A DNA stretch of 64,000 nt, taken from NCBI GenBank assembly GCA_963844175.1, contig CAWJNE010000021.1, positions 434,001 to 498,000 on the forward strand, written 5' to 3'. Position 1 is the stretch's first letter. Each line of letters starts with the position of its first letter. This document shows positions 51,309 to 59,508 of this stretch, one piece after another. The DNA is from JALZMG01 sp963844175. GTDB lineage: Bacteria; Actinomycetota; Acidimicrobiia; Acidimicrobiales; Ilumatobacteraceae. Position numbers and translations under genes: made by a program. The notes under the pieces are model-generated. The model saw only the letters and a list, made by a program, of their open reading frames with translations. It was not told the DNA's origin and did not search any database.

Positions 51309-52111
51309 CCTGCCTCCAGTCGGTCGGCGCGCAGGTCGCGGCGAGCAACGTCGCCGTAGTCGACATCATGGTCGGGCACAGTCCGGATCGGTCGCCCGGC
51401 GCGCAGCTCCTCCGAGATGTGGGCGATCACTCCCGGCATCGTCGACAGGATCGCCAACCCCGTGGTCTCCTCGGGGGTGAAGTCGAGCTCCGTCAACACG
51501 ACGGCCATCATCCCGACGTCGTTGATCGGGATCTCCGGCCGCCCGACCGCCTCCGTGAAGTGCCGATGGACGAGCTCGTAGAGCTCGGCGCGGCGACCCC
51601 ACACCCCCTCGTCGATGGCGATCTGCCGGAGGCGTTGGGCGCGCGGGTCGACGTGCCGGAAGCGGGGATGTCCGAACCCCGGGATGCGCCGCTTGTGCGC
51701 CCGGGCGTCGGCGACGATCTGGCGGGCCGCGCCGTCGAGATCGCCGTCGTCGCCGACCTGGTCGTACGCCTCGGTGATGAACCGCGCCGTGTCCTCGGGC
51801 GCCAGGGTGAGCGTCCCGACCGACAGCACGGCCGTCGCCAGGCCGGCGACCATGCTCGGGTTCGCCGACACCGCGTAGCGGGCGGCGACCGTCCCGGGCT
51901 TGAGCAGCGCGTAGTCGAGCACGGCGTTCAACACCGCGTCGAGCACCCGGGCCTCGCCCGGGGTCGGCAGTCGCCCACGCAGGAGCAGGAAGCACGAGGC
52001 GGTGAACGGCTGACCCCCGATCAGCTCCTCGAGGTCGTAGCCCCGCACGAGGACGGTGTCCTGCTCGAGGCGACTGACCTCCGTCCGCCAGTACGGGTCG
52101 TCGGCGGTCAT
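51290..52111 (-). CDS. Citrate synthase family protein, citryl-CoA lyase type
   Basis: 273 residues, shorter than citrate synthase (about 380-430). It retains the lower part of the fold: VRGYDLEELIGGQPFTASCF, then IPGFGHPRFRHVDPRAQRLR with the catalytic His, and INDVGMMAVVLTELDFTPEE. Stand-alone proteins of this size are usually annotated citryl-CoA lyase. In this operon it may cleave a 3-hydroxyacyl-CoA with a tertiary alcohol (inference). ATG 52111 overlaps the true stop of the dehydrogenase gene (ATGA). Confidence 0.88.
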   Translation of the reverse strand: MTADDPYWRTEVSRLEQDTVLVRGYDLEELIGGQPFTASCFLLLRGRLPTPGEARVLDAVLNAVLDYALLKPGTVAARYAVSANPSMVAGLATAVLSVGTLTLAPEDTARFITEAYDQVGDDGDLDGAARQIVADARAHKRRIPGFGHPRFRHVDPRAQRLRQIAIDEGVWGRRAELYELVHRHFTEAVGRPEIPINDVGMMAVVLTELDFTPEETTGLAILSTMPGVIAHISEELRAGRPIRTVPDHDVDYGDVARRDLRADRLEAGWPDDR

Positions 52112-53290
52112 CGTCCCGATGCTCCCGCTTCGCCGAGCAGGGCGTCGGCGACGAGCAGTTGCAAGATCTCGTTGGTGCCCTCGCCGATCGCCATCAAGCG
52201 GAGCGTCGCGGTAGAACCGCTCGACCGGGAACTCGGTCGTGAACCCGTACCCGCCGAGCACGCGCATCGCCTCCATCGAGCAGTGGATCGCCGCCTCTGA
52301 CGCGAACACCTTCGCCATCGCTGCTTCCTTGCTGGCGCGGCCGAGTCGGTCGATCCGGCGGGCGGCGTCGTGCGTGAGCAACCGCGCCGCCTGCACCTTG
52401 ATCGCCATCCCGGCCAATGCCAGCTTGATCGCCTGGTGCTCACCGATCGGCACGCCGAACGCGGTTCGCTCGGTGGCGTAGCGGGTCGCCACCTCGAGGG
52501 CAGCGCGGGCGATCCCCACGCTCGAGGCGGCCATGTAGATACGCCCCCGGTCGAGCGCCGAGAGCATCTGGTACATGCCCTGGCCGGGCTCGCCGCCGAG
52601 CAGGTTCGCCACTGGGACCTCGGCGTCGTCGAACTGGACCTCGCAGAGCTCGACGCCCCGGTGTCCCAGCTTGCCGATGTCGCGGCTCACCGAGCACCCC
52701 GGCGTGCTGCGCTCGACGAGCAGCAGGCTCATCCCCCGGTGCGGGGGGTCGGCGCTCGGGTCGGTGCGCGCCAGCACGACGAGCGGATCGGCGTGCCGGG
52801 CGTGGGTGATCATCGTCTTCGTGCCGTTGACGACGAAGCGGTCGCCCTCACGTCGGGCGGTGAGCAGGATCGACTTGAGATCGCTGCCCGTCGAGGGCTC
52901 AGTCAGCGCGATCCCGCTGACCCGGGTGCCGCCGGACAGATCGGCGAGGAAGCGGTCCCGCTGCTCATCCGTGCCGTAGCGGCTGATCAGCCAGCAACCG
53001 CTGCTGGAGCTGCCGACGACGCTGGCGAGACCCATCCATCCGCGCGCCAGCTCCTCGAACACGAGCGAGTAGCCCACGAGGTCGAGCTCGGACCCACCAC
53101 GGTCAGCCGGGATCGACATGCCGAGGACACCGAGCTCGGCCAAGGCCGGCAGGAGGTCGTCCGGGTACGCGCCGGCCCGCTCGCGTTCGGCGACGGACGG
53201 TTGGACCTCCCGATCGACGAACCGGCGAACCGTGTCCCGCAGCGCCCGATGCTCGTCGGTGACGTCGAGGTCCGATTCGGCGATCACCAT
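52108..53290 (-). pseudogene. Acyl-CoA dehydrogenase with a 3' frameshift
   Basis: FAD-dependent acyl-CoA dehydrogenase: SGIALTEPSTGSDLKSILLT, RYATERTAFGVPIGEHQAIK, MEAMRVLGGYGFTTEFPVER. Near 52203 the frame breaks: after FYRDA the expected LMAIGEGTNEILQLLVADAL is found one frame away and ends at 52108, overlapping the next gene by ATGA. Without the extra base the protein is about 393 residues, a normal length. In the sequence as given, the dehydrogenase frame reads straight through the lyase gene as an artificial 666-residue fusion. ATG 53290 lies 1 base after the FAD oxidoreductase stop. Confidence 0.88.
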
Positions 53291-54496
53291 TGCACGCGGT
53301 CGCCGGCGGCGATCGGCTCGAGGTCGCGCTTCCAACGACATTCGGCGAGGTCGATCTCCGGCTCCTCACCGGTCAGCAGCTGGCTGACCAGCTTGCCCGT
53401 GAACGGCCCGGTGGCGTTCCCGAAGACGTGTCCGGCGGCCACGATCAGGCCGGGGCCGACCTCGTCGATGATCGGGACAGAGGTCCGACGTGAACGGCAG
53501 CACCCCCGCCCACATCCGGGCGATGCCGACGTCACGCAGCCCGGGGAAGTCGTCGATGATCGCCTGGGCGGTGGCGTGCAGACCGTCGAGGGTGACGTCG
53601 TGGGTCAGTTGCGTGGGGTAGTCCATCGGGCAGCCGAGCAGCGTCTCGCCGTTGGCTCGCTGGGACACGAGCTGCAACATCCAGCGCCCAGTGGCGATCT
53701 CGTACGGTGCCAGGAACGCCGACTCGTCCCACGACGGCAGGTCGCTGAACAACGTGTACTGCTTGGCCGCCAGCGGCCCGTACACCACGGGCTCGATGTC
53801 TCGTGGCCGGGGCACGGTCGCCAGGACCTGGAGCCGCTCCATCCCGATGGGCAGGTCGTGGCCGGAGCCGGCCAGGAGGCGACTGGTCCACGCGCCGGTG
53901 GCGATGACGACGACGTCGGCCTCGATCGTCTCGGTCGCCGTCTCGACCCCGACCACCGCCTCGCCGGCGACGGCGAGCCGCAGCACTTCGGCGTTCTCCC
54001 GCACGTCGGCGCCCTCCGCTCGCGCGCCGGCGGCGAGGGCGTCGACGACGGTGGGCGTGTTGATCTGGGCGTCGTTGCTGCAGAAGCTGGCGCCGAGCAC
54101 ATCGGGGCGGATCGGTCCGACGAGCTTGCGCACCTCGGCCCCGTCGATCAGCTCCATGTCCAGGCCGTCGATCTGGCGCTGCTCGACGAACTCCTCGAAG
54201 ACCCGCCCCTGCTCGGGCGTGTTGAAGTAGATCATCCCGCCCTCGGCGCGGAACTCGAACGGCACGGGGAGGTCCTCGGCCAGCTCGTCGTAGAGCCGCC
54301 TCCCCGCCAGCGATGCCTCGAGGGCCCAGCCCGGGTTGCGGCAGTGCAGCCAGACGAAGCCCGGGTTGCGGCCGGACGCCCCGAACCCGATGCGCTCCTG
54401 CTCGAGCAACGTGACCGATAGACCGGCGCGAGCGGCGAAGTACGCAGTCGCCGTCCCGACCAACCCGCCGCCGACGACGACGACGCGACGGGTCAC
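53284..54496 (-). pseudogene. FAD-dependent amine/amino acid oxidoreductase with a frameshift
   Basis: DAO family flavoprotein: VVVVGGGLVGTATAYFAARA, then RIGFGASGRNPGFVWLHCRN (near the flavin) and VVIATGAWTSRLLAGSG. The frame breaks at a GGG run near 53475: after MWAGVLPFTSDLCP the proper end IIDEVGPGLIVAAGHVFGNA and TGPFTGKLVSQLLTG lies one frame away, stopping at 53284. Removing one base restores about 403 residues. Relatives oxidise glycine, sarcosine or D-amino acids. GTG 54496 overlaps the racemase stop. Confidence 0.87.
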
Positions 54497-55299
54497 GGCT
54501 GGGCCGCCGTCGCCAACGTCTGCATCGCCTCGTGGTCGGTGAGGCGGGCCAGCACGTCGGCCGCCTGCGCGCTGTCGTGGACGTGGTGCTGCTGGTAGTA
54601 GCCCGTCCGGCTCATCCGGTACTGGCCACTCGCTCGGAGGTCGGCGAACATCTCGGCCACCTTGACGGCCATCACGTTGGGGTTGATCACCGACACCGAC
54701 GCCAGGTCGGCGTCGTCCAGCGCGGCCAGCTCGTAGCAGGCCGACACGATGGTGCATCCGATGACCACCGTCTCGGCGCCCGTCGCATCGAGCACCTGGC
54801 GGACCTTGACGGCGGTGTCGCGGGCGACCGCCTTCGGGTCGAGCACCATGTCCTCGACGAACCAGGCGATGGCGTCGATGCCGCGACAGTTGCCCTCGAG
54901 CCCGTACAGCCGGACCCGGTCGCGCAGCTCGGGCACGGCCTTGTCGTGGTCGGTCAGGACGGCGAAGGAGTGCCCGAAGAGCCTGGACAACATGACCGAG
55001 GCCTCCAGGGGGCCGATCACCGGGATGTCGACCAGTTCCCGGCACTGCGTCAGCGCCGGGTCGTAGCAGCACCCGATCACGAAGGCGTCGAAGCCCTCCC
55101 GCTCGGCGGCGACAGCGGCGGACATCACCTCGCTCTCGACGAGGTGCTTCGGCGCGTAGTAGTCGATGTCGGCCGGCGCATGGGCGAGGTGGCGTACCTC
55201 GACCTCCGTCGCCCCCTGCAGCGCCGGCCGCAGGGAGGCCGTGATCAGGTCGTCGTACGCCGACGTGCCGAACGGGTTGAGAAAGCAGATCCGTGACAC
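54493..55299 (-). CDS. Asp/Glu/hydantoin racemase superfamily protein
   Basis: 268 residues. Two catalytic cysteine motifs typical of cofactor-independent racemases and related enzymes: VIGCCYDPALTQCRELVDIP and VVIGCTIVSACYELAALDD. N-terminus ICFLNPFGTSAYDDLITASL fits the hydantoin racemase group, which also includes arylmalonate decarboxylase and maleate isomerase. GTG has GAGGAAGG upstream. First gene of the leftward operon. Confidence 0.9.
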   Translation of the reverse strand: MSRICFLNPFGTSAYDDLITASLRPALQGATEVEVRHLAHAPADIDYYAPKHLVESEVMSAAVAAEREGFDAFVIGCCYDPALTQCRELVDIPVIGPLEASVMLSRLFGHSFAVLTDHDKAVPELRDRVRLYGLEGNCRGIDAIAWFVEDMVLDPKAVARDTAVKVRQVLDATGAETVVIGCTIVSACYELAALDDADLASVSVINPNVMAVKVAEMFADLRASGQYRMSRTGYYQQHHVHDSAQAADVLARLTDHEAMQTLATAAQP

Positions 55300-55393
55300 G
55301 TCGAGACCTTCCTCGGGCGGTTGATGGCGCTGGGCGCGGGTCGAGCGTAGGTGTCAAGGGCTCCGGGAGTCGATCGAGCGGCCCGCGCTGCAA

Positions 55394-55423
55394 TTGCCGA
55401 CTGTGGCGCGCGGCGTCGATACT
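55394..55423 (+). promoter_or_regulatory. Promoter of the rightward catabolic operon
   Basis: TTGCCG (55394-55399), 18 bases, GATACT (55418-55423), then 6 bases to the GTG of the MaoC gene, as in a leaderless message. The 130-base divergent gap must also hold the leftward promoter, which I could not place. Confidence 0.6.
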
Positions 55424-55429
55424 GCCGGC

Positions 55430-55897
55430 GTGACTGGTCGCGCCGGGATGCTGTTCGACGAGTTCGAGGTCGGTCAGGCGTGGGACAGCCCGGGCCGGAC
55501 GATCACCGATGCCGACGTCGTCGCATTCGCCGGCCTGTCCGGCGACTTCAACCCGCTGCACACCGACGAGGAGTTCGCCCGCTCGACGCAGTTCGGCGGG
55601 CGCATCTTCCACGGTCCCGGGGTCTTCGCCATCGCCACCGGGCTCGAGTCACGACTCGGCATCAAGGAGGGCACGGCGATCGCGTTCCTCGGGATGACGT
55701 GGAACCTGCGCGCTCCGGTCCGGATCGGCGACACCATCCACGTCCACCAGGTGGTGGCGGCCACCCGACCCACCAGCAAGCCCGACCGTGGGATCGTCAC
55801 GTTCGACGTGTCCGTGCTGAACCAGCGTGGTGAGATCTGCCAGGACGGGCAGTGGCTCGTCATGTTCAGGACCGCGTCGGCCCCGCCGGACGGATGA
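55430..55897 (+). CDS. MaoC family hydratase
   Basis: 155 residues, single hot-dog. Hydratase-2 motif SGDFNPLHTDEEFARSTQFG with the catalytic Asp and His, then GRIFHGPGVFAIATGLESRL. Hydrates an enoyl-CoA-type double bond. GTG 55430 is chosen from the -10 spacing; ATG 55448 is possible. Overlaps the ligase gene by ATGA. Itaconyl-CoA/mesaconyl-CoA hydratases belong to the same superfamily. Confidence 0.9.
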   Translation: MTGRAGMLFDEFEVGQAWDSPGRTITDADVVAFAGLSGDFNPLHTDEEFARSTQFGGRIFHGPGVFAIATGLESRLGIKEGTAIAFLGMTWNLRAPVRIGDTIHVHQVVAATRPTSKPDRGIVTFDVSVLNQRGEICQDGQWLVMFRTASAPPDG

Positions 55898-57432
55898 GCG
55901 CCGTCTTCGACCGTTGCCTGGCTGCCCAGGCTGCCGGCCGCCCCGACGATGCGGCACTGGTCGACGACGGGGTGGCCGTCAGCTACCGGCAGTTGGACGA
56001 GCGGACGACCGAGCTCGCCGACCGTCTCACCGCCGCCGGCGTGCGGTCCGGCGACCGGGTGGTGCTCGTCGCCGACAACTCGATCGGACACCTCATCGCC
56101 GCGTTCGCCGTCTGGCGGGCCGGCGCCAGCCTCGTCACGATCTACCCGTCGTCGACGGTCGCCGAGTTGGCCCACGCCATCGCCAGCACCGAGCCGACGA
56201 TGGTCATCGCGGGGAGCCGCGTCGTCGGGGCCGCCCGGACCGCCACGGTCGACGGGACGGCCGTCGTGGAGCTCGCCGACTCCGGTGAGCTCGACGGGCT
56301 GCCCGGCGGTGGCGTGGGCTCACCGGCTGGTCACGCGCTCGATCCGGCTGGGCTGGCGCTGGTGTGCTTCACCTCCGGGTCGACGTCGCGGCCGAAGGCC
56401 GTCATGCACACCCACGAAGGACTGCTCGGTGCGGCGAGCTCGTACGCCCGTGTCTGGCACCTCGGCGCCGCCGACACCACCCTCGTGGCACTTCCACTGG
56501 CATGGGCGTTCGGGCTCGTCACCGCGTCCATGGCGACGCTGAGCGCAGGAGGTCGGGTGACCATCGCTCGGCGGGCCGATCCCGACGACCTGCTGCGACG
56601 GATGGTCGAGCACGGCGTCACGTTCTTCCCGGCGGTCACGACGATCTTCGCCAAGCTCGTCGGTGCGCTCGAGCGTCGGGGCGACCGCCCCGATCTGTCG
56701 AGCTTGCGGTTGTGCATCTCCGGCGGGGAGCCGCGCAACGAAGCTGCGTTCGCCCGGTGGCACACCCTGTCCGGGTGTCCCGTGCACGACGTCTACGCCT
56801 CCTCCGAGTGCTTCCCCGTCGTCACCTACGACCCGGTGCAGGATCCGCAGCCCCGGCGAGGCGCGGCCGGACGGGTCGTCGCCGACGCCGAGCTGCGGGT
56901 CGTCGGCGAGGACGGACGAGAGGTCGCGCCGCACGCCGTCGGCGAAGCCTGGACCCGTGGGCCGGCGATGACCATCGGCTACTGGGGCGACCCCGAGCTG
57001 ACGCGACACGTCCTCACCGCCGACGGGTGGTACCGCACGGGTGACCTGGTCCGTGTCGACGAGCTCGGGTACGTGCAGGTGGTCGGCCGGTTGACCGACA
57101 TGATCATCCGCGGTGGGGCGAACGTGTCGCCGGCCGAGGTAGAGGCGGTGCTCGTCGCCGCCGATGAGGTGATCGAGGCCGCCGTCGTGGGGATCCCCGA
57201 CCCCGACTACGGCCAAGAGGTCGTCGCCGCCGTCGTGGTGCGCCCAGGCCACGATGTCGACGAGCACTCGCTGCGGCAGCGATGCGCCGGCGAGCTCGCC
57301 GGGTACAAGCTGCCGACCAGGATCGAGTTCGTCGATCGGCTGCCGCGCAGCGACCACACCGGCAAGGTGCACCGGCGCGCCGTCGAGGCGCTGTTCACCG
57401 ACTCGTCGAGCCTGGCCGAAGGCCGTCCATGA
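55894..57432 (+). CDS. Acyl-CoA ligase (AMP-binding, class I adenylate-forming)
   Basis: 512 residues. P-loop-like CFTSGSTSRPKAVMHTHEG, core YASSECFPVVTYDP, YRTGDLVRVDELGYVQVVGR hinge and the catalytic Lys region LPRSDHTGKVHRRAVEALF. Activates a carboxylic acid to its CoA thioester. The acid specificity cannot be read. Overlaps both neighbours by four bases. Confidence 0.93.
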   Translation: MSAVFDRCLAAQAAGRPDDAALVDDGVAVSYRQLDERTTELADRLTAAGVRSGDRVVLVADNSIGHLIAAFAVWRAGASLVTIYPSSTVAELAHAIASTEPTMVIAGSRVVGAARTATVDGTAVVELADSGELDGLPGGGVGSPAGHALDPAGLALVCFTSGSTSRPKAVMHTHEGLLGAASSYARVWHLGAADTTLVALPLAWAFGLVTASMATLSAGGRVTIARRADPDDLLRRMVEHGVTFFPAVTTIFAKLVGALERRGDRPDLSSLRLCISGGEPRNEAAFARWHTLSGCPVHDVYASSECFPVVTYDPVQDPQPRRGAAGRVVADAELRVVGEDGREVAPHAVGEAWTRGPAMTIGYWGDPELTRHVLTADGWYRTGDLVRVDELGYVQVVGRLTDMIIRGGANVSPAEVEAVLVAADEVIEAAVVGIPDPDYGQEVVAAVVVRPGHDVDEHSLRQRCAGELAGYKLPTRIEFVDRLPRSDHTGKVHRRAVEALFTDSSSLAEGRP

Positions 57433-58346
57433 CGGGGGTCCTGCGGGTCGCGGCGGCGCAGTTCGAGCTGCGCACCGAACCGTCGATGGATGCCTTCGCC
57501 GAGCACGTCGCGTCCGTCGCCGGGCTGGCGGCCGAGGACGGTGCCGACCTGCTCGTCCTGCCCGAGCTGGTCACCACGGGGTTGCTCGCCACCCACCCCG
57601 ACGCCGCCTCGCTGCGTGTCGCCGACGTGGCCGAGGCGTATCGCACGGTGTTCCCGCCCCTCACAGCGCAGTACGAGGACGTGCTGCGGCAGCTCGCCGC
57701 CGACCGGTCGATGACCATCCTCGGCGGCAGCCACTACCGCATCGCCGACGATGGCACGACCCGCAACACGGCGATGCTCGCCCATCCAGACGGCACCGTG
57801 GTGCTCCAGGACAAGTTGCACCTCACGCCGCAGGAGGTGGCGATGGGCACGACCCCTGGCGACGGCGCCGTCATCACCTCGGTCGGCGGCGCCCGGGTGG
57901 CGGTGCTGATCTGCGCCGACATCGAGTTCCCAGAGGTGACCCGGCACCTGGCCCTCGCCGGCGTCGAGATCGTGCTGTGCCCGTCGCTCACGTGGAACCG
58001 GCGCGGGGCCAACCGAGTCCGCTACGGCGCCCATGCCCGAGCAATGGAGAACCAGGTGTACGTCGTGGTCGCTCCGCTCGTCGGCAGCTCCGGCATCCCG
58101 CGCGACGGTGCCATCCACGGCACCGGGACGGCGCTCGTGGCCAGCCCGATCGACCGCTTGTTCGGCTTCAACGACGGCGTCGTCGTCAACCACGACGACA
58201 CTGGACGGGAGGGGATCGTCGTCGCCGACCTCGACCTCGGTCTCATCGCTGCGTCGCGCGCCGATCCCGAACCACCGGGGCTGGCCAACATCCGTCCCGA
58301 CCTCTACGCGGCGATCTCCCGCAGCCACCCGGGAGGAGCGGCGTGA
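57429..58346 (+). CDS. Carbon-nitrogen hydrolase (nitrilase superfamily)
   Basis: 305 residues. Catalytic triad positions: Glu in LLVLPELVTTG, Lys in VLQDKLHLTPQE and Cys in VLICADIEFPE. The superfamily hydrolyses amides, nitriles or carbamoyl groups. The replacement after the Cys (ADIEFPE) and the sequence WNRRGANRVRYGAHARAMEN resemble amidase branches rather than true nitrilases. Translationally coupled to the ligase and the next gene. Confidence 0.92.
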   Translation: MTGVLRVAAAQFELRTEPSMDAFAEHVASVAGLAAEDGADLLVLPELVTTGLLATHPDAASLRVADVAEAYRTVFPPLTAQYEDVLRQLAADRSMTILGGSHYRIADDGTTRNTAMLAHPDGTVVLQDKLHLTPQEVAMGTTPGDGAVITSVGGARVAVLICADIEFPEVTRHLALAGVEIVLCPSLTWNRRGANRVRYGAHARAMENQVYVVVAPLVGSSGIPRDGAIHGTGTALVASPIDRLFGFNDGVVVNHDDTGREGIVVADLDLGLIAASRADPEPPGLANIRPDLYAAISRSHPGGAA

Positions 58347-59377
58347 AGACCGCGCTGACCGCGATGTTCGGCATCGAGCACCCGATCGTGTCGGCGGGCA
58401 TGGCCAGGGTGTCCCAGGCCCCGCTCGTCGCCGCGGTGAGCGAAGCCGGGGCGATGGGTTGCCTCGGGGGGGTCAGCTTCCTCGCCGACGACCTCCGTGC
58501 CGAGATCGAGGCCGTCCGCCGTGCCACGAGCGCACCGTTCGCCGTCAACCTGCTCGTCCCGCCGTCGTTCCTCGACGAATCGGCGAGCTCGTGGTCGGCG
58601 GTAGAGGTCCGATGGGCGTCCTTGACGGACGACGAACGAGCGAAGCTGCGCGGCATCGCTCCGATGGTGACGCCGGGCGCGGTGCAGCAGCAGGTCGAGG
58701 TGGCGCTCGACGCCCGGCCGGCGGCGATCGTGCTGACCTTCGACGTCCCGCGTTGGTTCCTCGACGAGTGCCACGAACGCGACATCAAGGTGATGGCGCT
58801 GGTCGGTTCGGCGTCCCGAGGTCAGCAGGCGGCCGCCGCCGGCGTCGACGTCGTCGTCGCCCAAGGCACGGAGGGCGGCGGGCACACGGGACACATCGGC
58901 ACGATGGCGCTCGTGCCAGCCGTCGTCGACACCGTCGACATCCCGGTGCTCGCCGCCGGCGGCATCGTGGACGGGCGGGGGCTCGCCGCGGCGCGCTGCC
59001 TCGGCGCCGAAGGCGTCTGGATGGGGACGAGGTTCATCGCCAGCGCGGAGGCGTACGGCCATCCGGCGTACAAGCAGCGCGTCGTGGACGGATCAGCACG
59101 AGACACCGTGATCAGCCGCAGCTACACCGGCAAGCCCTTGCGAACGTTGGCCAACGAGTGGACGCGCCGATGGGCCGATCGTGCCGAGGAGATCGAGTCG
59201 TTCCCCGCCCAGTACCTCGTCGCCGGCGAACGGGTCGAGAGCGGCTACCAGGACGGCGATCTCGTGGAGGGCATGATGCCCGCCGGCCAAGGGCTCGAAC
59301 TGGTCCACGCGGTCCAGCCCGCCGCGGCGATCGTCCACGAGATCGTCGCCGAGGCCGAACGACTGCTCGGCCGCTGA
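58343..59377 (+). CDS. Nitronate monooxygenase / 2-nitropropane dioxygenase-like flavoprotein
   Basis: 344-residue FMN TIM barrel. IEHPIVSAGMARVSQAPLVA at the N-terminus, VVAQGTEGGGHTGHIGTMAL with the conserved His, VLAAGGIVDGRGLAAARCLG and GVWMGTRFIASAEAYGHPAY. May oxidise a nitronate or act as another FMN enzyme. GGGAGGAG precedes the GTG, which overlaps the C-N hydrolase stop. Last gene of the rightward operon. Confidence 0.92.
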   Translation: MKTALTAMFGIEHPIVSAGMARVSQAPLVAAVSEAGAMGCLGGVSFLADDLRAEIEAVRRATSAPFAVNLLVPPSFLDESASSWSAVEVRWASLTDDERAKLRGIAPMVTPGAVQQQVEVALDARPAAIVLTFDVPRWFLDECHERDIKVMALVGSASRGQQAAAAGVDVVVAQGTEGGGHTGHIGTMALVPAVVDTVDIPVLAAGGIVDGRGLAAARCLGAEGVWMGTRFIASAEAYGHPAYKQRVVDGSARDTVISRSYTGKPLRTLANEWTRRWADRAEEIESFPAQYLVAGERVESGYQDGDLVEGMMPAGQGLELVHAVQPAAAIVHEIVAEAERLLGR

Positions 59378-59395
59378 ACGCATCGTCGAGCGGCG

Positions 59396-59506
59396 TCACC
59401 GCGCCGTCGTGGCCTTCGGCGGGGTGAGTCGGGCGAGGAGGTCCCGCAACGTCGCCAGCTCGGCCGGGGTGAGGCCGGCGGTCAGCTCGCCGGCGGTCTC
59501 GTGGCA
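59396..59506 (-). pseudogene. 3' remnant of a MarR family regulator gene
   Basis: About 36 codons in frame on the minus strand: CHETAGELTAGLTPAELATL then LLARLTPPKATTAR and a stop at 59396. This matches the C-terminal dimer helix of MarR proteins. No start or HTH exists upstream because the sequence switches at about 59507 into the body of a rightward ABC transporter. It is the stump left by a deletion. Confidence 0.7.
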
Positions 59507-59508
59507 CC

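Noticed and set aside
51290..53341. A 683-residue dehydrogenase-lyase fusion protein
   Set aside because: The dehydrogenase end and its stop codon are found one frame away and overlap the lyase start; a one-base frameshift explains the fusion better.
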